Of a stretch of 50,709 nucleotides of DNA, positions 38,701 through 48,393 are shown one piece after another. The notes beneath the pieces are model-generated. The model saw nothing but the letters and a program-made list of their open reading frames with translations, was not told where the DNA came from and searched no databases. The translations under genes were made by a program, and so were the position numbers. How positions within the stretch are numbered: position 1 is the stretch's first letter; every line of letters starts with the position of its first letter. Source of the stretch: Moritella sp. PE36 (GTDB lineage: Bacteria; Pseudomonadota; Gammaproteobacteria; Enterobacterales; Moritellaceae). The DNA lies in contig NZ_ABCQ01000032.1 of NCBI RefSeq assembly GCF_000170855.1, positions 1-50,709 on the forward strand. The letters are read 5' to 3'.

Positions 38701-41445
38701 AAACGCGCCCGCTGGACTGTATTCAATACTTCCATAGAAACGTGAGTTAGTAGGGTCTGTGTTATCTGTTAAAGATATGTCCCATATTTTACCATTGTGT
38801 ACCGCTGAACTATTCCATGTATAACCAAATCTACTAACGAAACCATTAACAGGTATTTTACCAGTAAATGTATATTCAACACCTGTCTGTAATGGGTTAT
38901 GAAGTGGTGTTACTGTAAGTTCAGTAATACCCCTAACAGATACAATACCTGTATTAGAATAAGATAGTGATGTTTGCACTGGGTCTGAACCTGTTAGTCT
39001 TCCCTCAATAATGTACGATGACGTACTAGTGAATGAATCAATTCTTGCTTTAACAGAAAACGAATTATCTGTTGATGGTGTCCATGTTGGTATAGTTACA
39101 CCGCAAGTATTATTAATACCATAAGCAGGAGTATAAAACGGTGCTGTGTCTTTATCGTAAAGCGTATCAGTGGCTACTAACGTTGTAGGCTGAGTAGGTT
39201 GATTAATTACTAACGGGTAATGTCTAGAGTTAGCATGGTTTGTTAAGTCTGTTAGGCGTACGTTTGTTATAGAACCGTTCATATGGTTATCAGGGTTTGC
39301 AAAAATATCGCCAACAGCACCAACAGCAAAATTATTAAGTTCTGTTACTGGTACAGCACTAGTTAAAGTAGTAACTAATACACCATTAATATAACAACTA
39401 GCTGTAACCCCTCTTGCCTCTATTTTAAATACATTCGTTTCACCTGCGGGAATGTTATACCCTGCAATAATCTCATTGACTGAGCCATACCCAAACCAAG
39501 CACTACCGTCTGGTCGAATGCCAGCATACAGTCTACCCAAAGCTGAACTGTTTAACTGACCAGATAATTGATTAGCAGAAACTATGTCAGTAACAAAAGT
39601 AAATTCGTAATCAAAATCACCTGATACAGTAAAAGGCGGTACAGTGATTACATCAGCACTAGGAGTGAAACTAGGCGTCCAATCTTCTGAACCATAACCT
39701 ACACCGTCATGTAAAACTAATTCATCAGGTGTGCCAGTTGGATCAGTAAGTGAAACAGAACCGTATACGCGATTAAGATCTGGTGCGTCTGGATATTCGA
39801 TACCAAAACCAAAGATTGCACCGTCCCAACGTATAGCAGGGCTAGCACCATGACCATATCCACCTAAAGCAAAATTACTAATCGAACCATTAAGAGCACT
39901 TAAGTCTACGTTTACTTCTGTAACAGTCTGTTGATTGCATGTACCTGTAACAGTGTAGTTTGCACCTACATTCTTTGTAATATTAATACCAAAAAAGTAA
40001 ATACGTCCTGTAATAGCCGTATTAAAATCAAAAATAGTATTGCCTATAACGAACTGTAAAGTGTTAGCGCCTGTAGATGGGTGTGATGCAAAATAGAAAT
40101 CATTACTACCTGTTTCCTGATGCCCAAAAGCATAGACTGAACTAACATCATCAAGTCTAACAATCATACTAATGTTCATGTTGTCTGCTAACGGGAATTC
40201 AGGAATAGTAATATAACCTGTTCCATCATAATCAGGCATGTAACCATCACGTAACGCTGTATGATTGTAATCACGTAATACTGATGTATCTAACGTTTCA
40301 CCTGTTACACCATGTTCTAACGACTTGTACCAACGGCTAGGTATCGGGAGCGTATCATCTTGAAGTTGTATGTCGTATATTTCACCCTGAACTCTCTCGT
40401 TATTTAATGAGTATCTAACGCCGATATGTTCTATTGATGTTGCAACAGAAGAAATTGCTTCCATGTGATATTCAACACCTGTTACTGGTGTGAACGATCC
40501 ACTTAATACTGTTGTTCCGTTAATCTTTAGTTCTGAGAAACCAACGAAATTATAAACACCACTTGTAAGATAGATAAACGCTCTTGGTGCTTCTGCATCA
40601 ATAATATATTGATTATCAAGTGCAGTATGTTTAACTTTCAAACTTACCTTTGAACCAACGGCCATGTTGTAAGTTGGAATCTCTGCATAAGTAGAACCGT
40701 CATAGTCTACTGTTAGCGCGTCGTAAAATTCGCCAACGCCCGCTTTATCTGTGTACTTATGAACTGCACCTGTATCTGAAAGTGTTTTTGTACCGTCTGG
40801 TGCATCAGGGAATTGTACTAGGTTAAATATATCTTCATTTCCAGTAGCCACGTTTTCTATGTGATGCTCGATACCATCAACAATAGCAATAGGCTCATGA
40901 GTTCTTGAATCCCCACTTACTGAATTTTGTCCTCGACCTATTCTTAATGCGTTGTTATATGTTGCAGATTCAAGTGTCCATATTCCTTGATTTACTTTTT
41001 CAAATGCAGTGGCACTAGCATGTTTACCCCACTCCGCCATACCTGAACCAGCATATTCGCGCTTGCGTAATTCTCTACGCGCTTCAAAGTCTGCGGTCAT
41101 AGGAAATACTGGTTTGATTTCTTCTGCTGTTAGGCGTTCTTCAATCGCGTCTTGATCTGCTTTCTGTTCTTCTAATGCTGCTTGTACGGTTACGGCTTCA
41201 ATGTCTGCGTATGGCGTTACTACAACCTCTGAGGCTGTTACGATTTCCCATGTTGTACTGTTTGCTGCTGTATTAACTTTTAAATACTTATTAGCGTTGC
41301 CAGCGTATGATTCAACATCCTGTAAACCAGTTAAGAAACTAACAAGCTGTAAACCCTCCACCACAACAACCTGTGTCGATGTTTCAACTGTACCCATGTT
41401 TGAGTCAAGCGGGTGTATAAAATCAACTACAATTTCAGTGCTCAT
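35725..41445 (-). CDS. Giant tail fibre with LamG-like repeats (1906 aa)
   Basis: This is the largest gene, about 1906 residues. The start MSTEIVVDFIHPLDSN at 41445 is used because GAGG lies 8 nt before it and the upstream 12 codons overlap the previous gene. An N-terminal attachment part (1-115, with a coiled-coil AALEEQKADQDAIEERL) is followed by at least five jelly-roll-like repeats marked by YDGT.Y..IP, S...IYDIQL/ISLTDNT, and SRWYKSLEHG/SRFYGSIEYS. A C-terminal half (~1150-1900) has a different beta-rich fold with EFWYQDKFAGAGEYS. It likely binds host surface sugars. It is very Thr/Gly/Asn-rich. Confidence 0.78.
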   Translation of the reverse strand: MSTEIVVDFIHPLDSNMGTVETSTQVVVVEGLQLVSFLTGLQDVESYAGNANKYLKVNTAANSTTWEIVTASEVVVTPYADIEAVTVQAALEEQKADQDAIEERLTAEEIKPVFPMTADFEARRELRKREYAGSGMAEWGKHASATAFEKVNQGIWTLESATYNNALRIGRGQNSVSGDSRTHEPIAIVDGIEHHIENVATGNEDIFNLVQFPDAPDGTKTLSDTGAVHKYTDKAGVGEFYDALTVDYDGSTYAEIPTYNMAVGSKVSLKVKHTALDNQYIIDAEAPRAFIYLTSGVYNFVGFSELKINGTTVLSGSFTPVTGVEYHMEAISSVATSIEHIGVRYSLNNERVQGEIYDIQLQDDTLPIPSRWYKSLEHGVTGETLDTSVLRDYNHTALRDGYMPDYDGTGYITIPEFPLADNMNISMIVRLDDVSSVYAFGHQETGSNDFYFASHPSTGANTLQFVIGNTIFDFNTAITGRIYFFGINITKNVGANYTVTGTCNQQTVTEVNVDLSALNGSISNFALGGYGHGASPAIRWDGAIFGFGIEYPDAPDLNRVYGSVSLTDPTGTPDELVLHDGVGYGSEDWTPSFTPSADVITVPPFTVSGDFDYEFTFVTDIVSANQLSGQLNSSALGRLYAGIRPDGSAWFGYGSVNEIIAGYNIPAGETNVFKIEARGVTASCYINGVLVTTLTSAVPVTELNNFAVGAVGDIFANPDNHMNGSITNVRLTDLTNHANSRHYPLVINQPTQPTTLVATDTLYDKDTAPFYTPAYGINNTCGVTIPTWTPSTDNSFSVKARIDSFTSTSSYIIEGRLTGSDPVQTSLSYSNTGIVSVRGITELTVTPLHNPLQTGVEYTFTGKIPVNGFVSRFGYTWNSSAVHNGKIWDISLTDNTDPTNSRFYGSIEYSPAGAFSGTVLEASEDSAVLSDTFATDWTRSAQGSISGNTLTVTNATSGIQAGLSTRALDINVLITIEFYVDSFSGTNAELIVYRQGSGDGSIQFGTANVGTTFSITFNGMNDFGTDNRFYFSANDNQTFEISNIRIWQEVDGTLVNFPSGNEWQLLQSEEAQSNGELIGFTGGSEWAADLPVTDGSFIGFTQPWHYVTSSTDGTIVGTTAHKISSLQPSQKAFYEYADYMGNGHNVITSRKDLVFLETWREKITTFVCPFGNVQFGGTSHDGVPLVPVTNFVGQGYSAFGEWDILTVGRVADWVGMSDTQKLTWSKNEKNNIHYDESTDSFYMENYRVRTIEGLGDDWLKVRDNGTSDGARLAFDGSHKVLPQGKLDTSIEYDNTNCFAASDYGTWKTEDKGSMHVYPKSYNDSIGESTGYALPIALVQRLNQGAYHPVYNQGGCRKWRDGSPTLSNSEFWYQDKFAGAGEYSTPNAFKILPTGIPTETAASSTSGYIGASAGDGRSDQYDFYDAIYAGQVEDLRLNANKLDYNRLLEDATRSAVGGTTRGLGKVPFTRNTGKSVTTLSSGTSGFIPIGKASLTGNFDWITATNNLTPDEAHGYMIINGSAYAITGVTVSGSGGINVGFNTTYVGNPPIFNNVDVVFGDYLSASYDSLPWVDIIGDPVRIAATFPDGVVGMWQPQIPDGSTKDWFMNRKVSDSSPNSNRLVDTDDNGVTWSEKPWSSSFSFNSTANGYTNATPTGRVRLLHYSNLSNFTESDTNRKVEGQLGDVVGTQINLIGYGNRLAPSLINKVLTSSQTPPLSVNKRATLTHTGELTTSGILIGNRTLPTHNPLDLNAPDNNSPAVKALPHLVEKDGLLYVQYHGSELAWATTAATPTEVATSAAFSYEIGKSYYLNHADFGVVNQTYWQFKVDTTNNASQILATLDHVVNNPSLKGETTIARLWNGSGWGDNQTIPIVDNESVRDDLNGNSVKTFTHTEQIPVGIANQNNTL

Positions 41446-41446
41446 A

Positions 41447-41908
41447 TTAATAGCCTCGCTTTGCTTTTCTGGCTTTATCAATTGCCATGTTTACTGACAT
41501 ATCACTCATCACTACAACAGATTTAGGAACAGCAACACGGCTAACATCATTTTGGCCTGTCCAAGAACCTGACATAAATGTTATTACTTGCTCTGTGTCT
41601 TCGTCAGTTTCTTGTGTCCGTAGCTGAATATCATAAACGCCTGACTGAACTCCTAACGCTTCTGAAATACTTGGTTTAATATCCCACTGGAAAATACCGT
41701 TTGCTGCGTCTGTCTTCTCTAGAACTGGCTCATAGATAACTGTCGCTGATTGGGCGGTTAACCTGATTTGCATTAACAAATCGAAGTTGGTTATATCAAC
41801 AGGTGTATAAACGTCTGTCTGCTCGTCATAATCCAAAATTGTAAATTGGATCTTGTATGCGTCACCGCGATAATGTGAAAAATTTAACGTGCCTCGTTGG
41901 ATAGCCAT
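41447..41908 (-). CDS. BppU-like upper baseplate / fibre-anchor protein (153 aa)
   Basis: This 153-residue protein starts MAIQRGTLNFSHYRGDAYK and follows an immunoglobulin-like strand pattern (FTILDYDEQTDVYTPVDITNFDLLMQIR...GVYDIQLRTQ) seen at the N-terminus of BppU-like baseplate proteins. It lies between the tail tip and the giant fibre, so it may link them. The stop is 1 nt from the fibre start. Confidence 0.65.
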   Translation of the reverse strand: MAIQRGTLNFSHYRGDAYKIQFTILDYDEQTDVYTPVDITNFDLLMQIRLTAQSATVIYEPVLEKTDAANGIFQWDIKPSISEALGVQSGVYDIQLRTQETDEDTEQVITFMSGSWTGQNDVSRVAVPKSVVVMSDMSVNMAIDKARKAKRGY

Positions 41909-41935
41909 TTAAACTCCTTGTTGAATTTCAGGCAT

Positions 41936-41959
41936 AAAAAAAGCCGCTAATTTAGCGGC
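41936..41959 (-). terminator. Intrinsic terminator after the tail-tip gene
   Basis: On the minus strand GCCGCTAA-A-TTAGCGGC is followed by seven T. It lies between the tail tip and the BppU-like gene and would reduce fibre expression without antitermination. Confidence 0.82.
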
Positions 41960-41979
41960 CTGGTTTGTTTTTTTATTTA

Positions 41980-44900
41980 CTAACTTAATACGGATGTTTC
42001 TGGGATTAGATCAACTTTTACTGGTGATGCAGAGCAACCCGTACCAGTAAAGTAACTATCCACTTGCCCTACCTGTATCTGATACGACTCAATAGTGTTA
42101 GCTGCCAATTGAAAGCTAGGCAACTGAAACCCAAGTGTTCCACTAGTGCCAGATCCAGCAGGGGTTGCAACGTAGGACATTTGCATACCATCTCGAACTC
42201 TTACTATTCTAATTCTTGATATATTACCAGGAGGGGAGCCAGACACACTTTTCATGTTAATTGAGTTCGATAAGAAAATGTTTCTATTCTTTATTGATGG
42301 ACTCACAACATTAAATGTTAATACTACGAACCAGGCACCAGTTGGAATATCGAATATAGAGGATGTGGTATATGTCCTAGCACTAACAACATCACCATCA
42401 ATACGATCTGCTTGTACTGTGCCTTTAAAAATATATGTATTAGCAGCAGGATTAAAATCTAAAACTGTATCAGTGCCAGCTTGATTATACATTCTCAAGC
42501 GTCCGTCATAACCCCATTGAACCCGATTGTAACCACCATCTTGAACTTGCATAAACGGAGCCGTTGAACCTGCATTACTACCGCCGTTGAATCTAACGAA
42601 ATTACTAACTGATGTATTTCTTCCTATCGTGAGATCACCTGTTATCGTTCCATATGTAGCGTTAATTTCACCTGTTATATAAGCGTTACTCGCATACAAT
42701 CTACCAAGTTGATCTACTCTAAATGGTGCTGATGCTGCATTAACATGACCTGCATATATACGGTCTGCGCTAACGCCATCCAATGTAACGCTAGCATTAC
42801 CTGAACCAGCAACGATAGTAGTTGCTGAACTTATTTCATTACCAGTTATTGTATTAGCGTATATTTGGTCTGCTGTAATTGTTCCTACTGCGATCTTTTC
42901 TGCCGTTACTGATAAAGCATCTAACTCGTCTGTTTTAATCGCCCCTGCTTCTATCTGGTCAGCGGTTATGGTATTCGCTGCAATATGATCTGCTGTTACT
43001 GTTCCATCTACTAATAGATCCCCGTTTATTACAACTTCGTATCTGTTCCAGTTTGCTAAATCAGTTGGTGTGCCACCTGTGAAACGAACTGATATAGGTA
43101 ATTCTGTTACATGGTTATCACCAAAAATAGTAACAGCATCATCAGGTGATGGTGTTCTGTTCGTTGTCGCGTTGATACATGCTTGTAGCATTTCCTGTGA
43201 GCCAGTCCCAACAGCAGGGAAATTAGGATTCCAAACGTTAGGGTAATCTGAAACTGTAAATTGACCAGCACCACGATTACCATCATCACCACCCACACCG
43301 CCTAAGCTTTTAGTGAATGATTGACGTTTAACAAAACTAAACGGTGCGCCTGTAAGTGTTAAACCACTAACAGTAAAATCAATCGTTGCACCTAGAACAG
43401 AAGTACCAGCAACAAACCCAGAAGCATTGCCATAGGTAACAAACAAACCTGTTAACGTTGGCGTACCTGCTGTGATACTTGTTGCATTAGCAGAAACCGT
43501 ATAAGTACCCACGTCTGTACCATTGCCGTATTGTAATTCAGTAACACCGTCAAACGCTCTAACGGTTGTTCCTGAACCATTGTAAACGTCAACGGGAACT
43601 ACACCGCCTGAATCAGCAGGGACACTATGAGCATCATTACTTAATGCAGCAACTAAAGAGTTTTCACCATTACCTCCTGCAATGCCTGTGCTAATAGCAA
43701 TAGCATTAAACGTTGTTCCTGTATGCTGGAAACCAACACCGAAAGCGAAAGCAAAATCTTGCTCTGATGGCGGAATTGCTGTAGTTAAAAACTCATCACC
43801 ATTTCTACGATATGAAATATTATTACCGATACGGGCAACAGCAAACACATCTGTATTATCTGCCGAACCATAACCAGAACCAATCTGTGTACCATTTTCA
43901 TATACACGAATTACATCTGAACCGCCTCGCTGGATGGCGTAATCAAATTGTGGTAAAGGTGTTCCGCCTGTAATTAATCGTCTTGCACCGAATACTGATA
44001 TATCATTAGGATTGTGAATAAATCGACCTGAGAAACTAAATTCAGAACCATAATATTCTACAGCTACAGCACCAGAATCGTATACACCATTAACGCCGCC
44101 TGTAGACGTTACAGAGTTAGTGCCGATTGATGTATTCGCAATATTTTCTAGCGTGAAAGCGCCCGCGCCATTCCCGCCATCTTGTAAGCGTAGAATAGTA
44201 ATAGTGTCAGTAAATGTGCCGTGTGTGTTAGTTGTCATAGTTGCTGTTACTGCAACTGATGATTCAGCGCCAAACTGTGTAGAGCTTAAAGTAAAATCAT
44301 CACCAACAACGGGCGCACCTATAACGTCAGGAATTACAGTCCATGTAACAGGTCTGTCGATATTCTGTTTAAGTGCGTTAAATACAATTTCTGTTGGCTC
44401 AATTAGATTACTATCTGAATCATACTTAAACGCTTGAGCATCAGATTGAATATTCATTGTTACAGCAGCAGCAGCAGGGTTATATAAAACTGTTTCTTCT
44501 GGTGCGTAGTTTATATTGTCACGACCGAAAAAATCGTAATGACCCATTGTTACATATCGAAGATCATTATCTGGCGTTCCGTCTGGAAAATACCAAACAT
44601 GTAACGTTTCATTACCAAGTAATGTTGCTAACGTTGCATCGCTAGGGATAAAATTAGGCGTTGTTGATATGTGAACTTCTGTTCCTCTGAAATCACTCTC
44701 AATATTTGGCGCGAACTCAAACCAAATAGCGCCAATCTTACCGTATATATCTACACCGCCAGGTGCAAAGCATTGATCATTAGTTACCTGTAAGTTTGCA
44801 GCGCCAAGCTGTGACCGTGTACCGTCTTTAGAAACTATGTAAACGTGCGCCCTGATCTTACGGTTTAAATTATTATCAACATTTGTCGGGTAAGTGTAAT

Positions 44901-46887
44901 TAAATTCATTTGTTGCGGCCTGGAATATAGCGGGGGTGCTTACGTCATCACCTTGAAAAATATTTAATTCGTAGTGACTAAAAAAATCCCTGACCGTTGG
45001 GTTAGTTGGGTTGTTTGGGTTGGTTGGGTCTGGAACTGCAACAGCAGAATCTAACATATCATCCCACGACCATTTAAAATCTTGAGTGGTCGTGTCACAT
45101 TTCAAACCTGTAACGGGCGGTAGCGTTGCAGACTGTGATACCTCTTGATCTTCTAATACTGTCCAGTTAGACGTGCCATTTACCGCCGACACTGTGCGAA
45201 CTCTGAAATCGTATACATCAGGGTACAATCTTGGAAAGTCCCAGAATAACTTATCTGTGCGGCCTAATGGTGTCCAGGCTGATGAGGCATCGCTTTTGTA
45301 TTGAACATCAAAAACAGAATCACTGGCGTAAAATGTGCGCGACCAGGTAAGCGTTGCGCTTGCCGTATCTGTTAGAATATGCTGTGTAAATACCAGGTTA
45401 GTCGGCGGTGATACTACAGGCTGTATCGGTAAAGGCTGACCGCCTCCGCCTCCGTTTTTTATGCCGGTGTATACGCTGTCAGAATATTCAATACAGTTAA
45501 TTGTAGCTATATTTAGCTGGTCATCAGATATGCTGCTTTTAATAGAAGTTACGCGAAACTCTTTTTTATTCCAGCCTATATTATTCTCTGTGATGGTTAT
45601 AACATCATAAATTCTTACAGGGTATTCCATCAAATCAATATCAATTTCTACCTGCTTTTGAAATTCGTTAGCGCGTAGAATACGGTTAGCTAAAAATTTC
45701 ATAGGCGAATCTGAATCGTTTCTGTTATTACCGTTGTACCTGGTAAATGGCATTGATAAAGTTTGTGCGTTTATAAATCCATTTTGTATAACAAGCGGAT
45801 CATTTATAACATTTTCAGGGATCGTGAATGTATCCTGTGCATCATGTAGCAGCGTATTTTTAAACTCTACCTCTACGCAGTTATAATAATTTGATGAGTT
45901 CTGTTCTGTTATTTTAACGCCGCCAGAATTTAGAATATTGTTTTCATCAAAGTCAAATGATGGCATTGCCACATCTTGAAATCTTAATACAATAGAACCA
46001 TTTTCAATAAATAGCGCCAGGTCTGCACATTTGCACATATTGTCTAACGCTGTAGCGAAATCGCTAGAGCTATCAACAACAGCATCAATGTAAAGTTTGT
46101 TAGCATCACAATAGTTTGCCGCTGCAATTATTGAGTTGTAATCAATATAATCAGAAGATAATCCCATCCCGAAATACGGGTCTACCATATAATCCAAAAT
46201 AGCCAGGGCGGGATTTCTTCCGCACTCTCTCGCGGTTACTGGTACGCTAGGATCGCTGTGTATATACTCTTTTTCACCTGTAGAATGATAACGTGGATCA
46301 TAAACAGGTAAGCCCTCGACAAGTAGCGAGACAGAGAAACTGTCAGATAAAATTCTAATTCCCTCGTCATCAACAATTCTCTCTGACTTAATAGCTACGC
46401 AGCAAACTCTATCGCCTCTCATTAATGCCGACCATTCGCCATCGCCGTAATCAATAGCTAACTGCATTGGTATGCCAGTGTCTAAGCCAGATCTAATCTG
46501 AACTTCACATTGCTTTTCGAAACCATTTATTAAATTGTTACCTGAAAATCGTAGCTGATTGTTGCCACCTGTAGGTGTTTCTCTATATCTTGATTGAAAC
46601 CCTAACACTGCTACATCATCAATATAAACCTGTAGAATATTAGTTACACCAACACCGCAAGCGAATACATTTAATAGCTGTGATGAATCATTATTCTGAA
46701 CGTTTGAATAAACAGGTAATCCACCTGTACGAACCATGCCGTAACAAGGCTGGCGACTGCCTGATGTGCCAGATTTACCAATCTGTGCGCCGTTATCCTC
46801 GTTATCTGTTTCAATCTGTGATGCTGTGTATAACGAAACACCGACAGATAAAATTGATATTAATAATGCTACTTCAACGCCTGTCAT
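41980..46887 (-). CDS. Tail tip / host specificity protein, J-like (1635 aa)
   Basis: This 1635-residue protein begins with a hydrophobic helix (VEVALLISILSVGVSLYTA) and a GxSGTSGSRQPCYGMVRTG region shared by J-like central fibre proteins. A beta-rich hub, fibronectin-III-like repeats (~490-600: PPTNLVFTQHILTDTASATLTWSR) and a C-terminal coiled/beta-helical stalk with TADQI-type repeats (about residues 1330-1400) follow. In lambda-like siphophages this protein closes the tube and contacts the receptor. It overlaps the NlpC-like gene by ATGA. Confidence 0.83.
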   Translation of the reverse strand: MTGVEVALLISILSVGVSLYTASQIETDNEDNGAQIGKSGTSGSRQPCYGMVRTGGLPVYSNVQNNDSSQLLNVFACGVGVTNILQVYIDDVAVLGFQSRYRETPTGGNNQLRFSGNNLINGFEKQCEVQIRSGLDTGIPMQLAIDYGDGEWSALMRGDRVCCVAIKSERIVDDEGIRILSDSFSVSLLVEGLPVYDPRYHSTGEKEYIHSDPSVPVTARECGRNPALAILDYMVDPYFGMGLSSDYIDYNSIIAAANYCDANKLYIDAVVDSSSDFATALDNMCKCADLALFIENGSIVLRFQDVAMPSFDFDENNILNSGGVKITEQNSSNYYNCVEVEFKNTLLHDAQDTFTIPENVINDPLVIQNGFINAQTLSMPFTRYNGNNRNDSDSPMKFLANRILRANEFQKQVEIDIDLMEYPVRIYDVITITENNIGWNKKEFRVTSIKSSISDDQLNIATINCIEYSDSVYTGIKNGGGGGQPLPIQPVVSPPTNLVFTQHILTDTASATLTWSRTFYASDSVFDVQYKSDASSAWTPLGRTDKLFWDFPRLYPDVYDFRVRTVSAVNGTSNWTVLEDQEVSQSATLPPVTGLKCDTTTQDFKWSWDDMLDSAVAVPDPTNPNNPTNPTVRDFFSHYELNIFQGDDVSTPAIFQAATNEFNYTYPTNVDNNLNRKIRAHVYIVSKDGTRSQLGAANLQVTNDQCFAPGGVDIYGKIGAIWFEFAPNIESDFRGTEVHISTTPNFIPSDATLATLLGNETLHVWYFPDGTPDNDLRYVTMGHYDFFGRDNINYAPEETVLYNPAAAAVTMNIQSDAQAFKYDSDSNLIEPTEIVFNALKQNIDRPVTWTVIPDVIGAPVVGDDFTLSSTQFGAESSVAVTATMTTNTHGTFTDTITILRLQDGGNGAGAFTLENIANTSIGTNSVTSTGGVNGVYDSGAVAVEYYGSEFSFSGRFIHNPNDISVFGARRLITGGTPLPQFDYAIQRGGSDVIRVYENGTQIGSGYGSADNTDVFAVARIGNNISYRRNGDEFLTTAIPPSEQDFAFAFGVGFQHTGTTFNAIAISTGIAGGNGENSLVAALSNDAHSVPADSGGVVPVDVYNGSGTTVRAFDGVTELQYGNGTDVGTYTVSANATSITAGTPTLTGLFVTYGNASGFVAGTSVLGATIDFTVSGLTLTGAPFSFVKRQSFTKSLGGVGGDDGNRGAGQFTVSDYPNVWNPNFPAVGTGSQEMLQACINATTNRTPSPDDAVTIFGDNHVTELPISVRFTGGTPTDLANWNRYEVVINGDLLVDGTVTADHIAANTITADQIEAGAIKTDELDALSVTAEKIAVGTITADQIYANTITGNEISSATTIVAGSGNASVTLDGVSADRIYAGHVNAASAPFRVDQLGRLYASNAYITGEINATYGTITGDLTIGRNTSVSNFVRFNGGSNAGSTAPFMQVQDGGYNRVQWGYDGRLRMYNQAGTDTVLDFNPAANTYIFKGTVQADRIDGDVVSARTYTTSSIFDIPTGAWFVVLTFNVVSPSIKNRNIFLSNSINMKSVSGSPPGNISRIRIVRVRDGMQMSYVATPAGSGTSGTLGFQLPSFQLAANTIESYQIQVGQVDSYFTGTGCSASPVKVDLIPETSVLS

Positions 46888-47282
46888 CTGATCACCTTTC
46901 TATAGCATTTAGCTTTAAATAATGCGTGTGTGTTTACGATGCAAAATATGTCGTTGTGCATTGAAAACGATTTATTACCCAGGCAAATTGCCACCGAAAC
47001 ATCATCTATAATCACATCGCCATACTGTGCAAACTCAACGGGTATTTGATCGTATTTAAAAGAGTGATTAACGAATTCAAGGATTGAATAAACGCCATAT
47101 TCTTTTTTAGCTACGCGCGCGCCGCCCTTGGTGGTTGTGTAACGGCCTGATAATGTTTCGTACATTTCAGGCTCATGTATTTCTAAAAACGCCAGGTTGC
47201 AATCTAACTGGCCGTAATCAACAGGTTTACCAAGATACTTTCTTAATATCCTGGTCATCCTTACCTTGTCTATGTTTTCCAT
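46884..47282 (-). CDS. DUF6950 / NlpC-P60-like tail tip hydrolase (132 aa)
   Basis: This 132-residue protein shows GKPVDYGQLDCNLA with a candidate catalytic Cys near residue 28, then GRYTTTKGGARVAKKEYG and a C-terminal YGDVIIDD segment. These match small cysteine peptidase-like tail proteins (DUF6950). Such proteins help the tail cross the cell wall. The Cys-His pair is not fully certain. The order distal tail, DUF2163, this gene, J is typical. Confidence 0.75.
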   Translation of the reverse strand: MENIDKVRMTRILRKYLGKPVDYGQLDCNLAFLEIHEPEMYETLSGRYTTTKGGARVAKKEYGVYSILEFVNHSFKYDQIPVEFAQYGDVIIDDVSVAICLGNKSFSMHNDIFCIVNTHALFKAKCYRKVIR

Positions 47283-47815
47283 GTTTCTTCCTGGGCTGTT
47301 GACGCAACATAAGTAAAAAACTTGTCGCCGTTGTGCCTGGCTTCATGGCTTGATTGTGAGGTGCGGCAAAGGTCGGGGGTTTTTGTTAATGACTGAAAAA
47401 CGCTTTCAGTTGCAACGGCAATAGTTAGCGATCCGTTCGAGTGGTCTATCTCGCTGTTAGGCGTATCGCAAAAACCTCGATGGACATAACCTGCTGTGCC
47501 ATCTGGTATGATGTTTGTCCCTGGCGTTATCTCGCCAATTCTTAAATCAATCGGGGATTTTAAGAATGAACCGTTATCAATCTCGCGGCGAAAACTCGGA
47601 TTTATACCGCTTAGTGTTATTGTCGTTCCGATACTTGAGAGATCAGCCGATTCTGACAGGTCGTCTATCTCCAAAAGATCCCCTACGGCCATGTATTCGT
47701 TGCCCTCGTATATGACGTTAAACGCGGCTGTGGTTATCTGGTAAACAAAACCGATAGGATTACCGCCTGAATCTGTCTTGCGTAAATCAAGGTCTAATAA
47801 AAGTACAAAACTCAT
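47270..47815 (-). CDS. Tail assembly protein, DUF2163 type (181 aa)
   Basis: The start MSFVLLLDLDLR at 47815 gives an ATGA overlap with the gene upstream. The protein has the DUF2163 pattern: GFVYQITTAAFNVIYEGNEYMAVGDLL, then SSIGTTITLSG and a cysteine-containing C-terminal part (TPDLCRTSQSSHEA), which resembles the region that carries the CxxD-like end in relatives. It is part of the tail tip hub in phages of this order. Confidence 0.78.
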   Translation of the reverse strand: MSFVLLLDLDLRKTDSGGNPIGFVYQITTAAFNVIYEGNEYMAVGDLLEIDDLSESADLSSIGTTITLSGINPSFRREIDNGSFLKSPIDLRIGEITPGTNIIPDGTAGYVHRGFCDTPNSEIDHSNGSLTIAVATESVFQSLTKTPDLCRTSQSSHEARHNGDKFFTYVASTAQEETWKT

Positions 47816-48393
47816 GCTAAATGCTCCACCCATTCCATAGAACTTTCTAACTGGAAACCGTTTTCAGTAAGTGAATAAGACTGTGAATCATCAGTGAATT
47901 TTGCAGTTATAACGGGGTTAACAGCTTCAATTGTTGAGTTTGATAATTGCGCTTGTCTTAAAGCGGGGTAAATTTTCATAGTCCCGCCGCCAATAACGTT
48001 TTCAAGTACCGTATATATTTTTGTATCATTTAAAAACGTAATCATTGAACCCGCGTACAACGTGCCAACGAAAACGGATAATGCGATCTCATTTGAACCT
48101 ATACCGTTAGCTAACTGCATTGTTGGATTTCTTATTATTTCTGATTTAAACATCAAAGGTAAATCAATCTGAAACTCGTTAAAACGTCCCTGGATGTTTA
48201 CCAGGAAACCGCGCCAGGCTTTTTGCGCCTGTACGCTTTTACCTATGTTTATATCCATTGAACCCTCTAAACGATGAAGCCCGCGCGAACGGGATTTTAT
48301 TTTCATGTTTAAAGATTCGGTTACAAAGTTAGGTATATTTTCTGTTAACTCGACATTTGAAATTACTATTTCACTAGGTAGGGTTATTATCAT
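47812..48393 (-). CDS. Distal tail / minor tail protein (193 aa)
   Basis: This 193-residue beta-rich protein follows the tape measure (ATGA overlap at 48390-48393) and precedes DUF2163, the slot of the distal tail protein. It has an N-terminal strand set (IITLPSEIVISNVELTEN), LHRLEGSMDINIG, and a WRGFLVNIQGRFNEFQIDLPL core. The call is by order and overall pattern, not by a recognised motif. Confidence 0.68.
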   Translation of the reverse strand: MIITLPSEIVISNVELTENIPNFVTESLNMKIKSRSRGLHRLEGSMDINIGKSVQAQKAWRGFLVNIQGRFNEFQIDLPLMFKSEIIRNPTMQLANGIGSNEIALSVFVGTLYAGSMITFLNDTKIYTVLENVIGGGTMKIYPALRQAQLSNSTIEAVNPVITAKFTDDSQSYSLTENGFQLESSMEWVEHLA

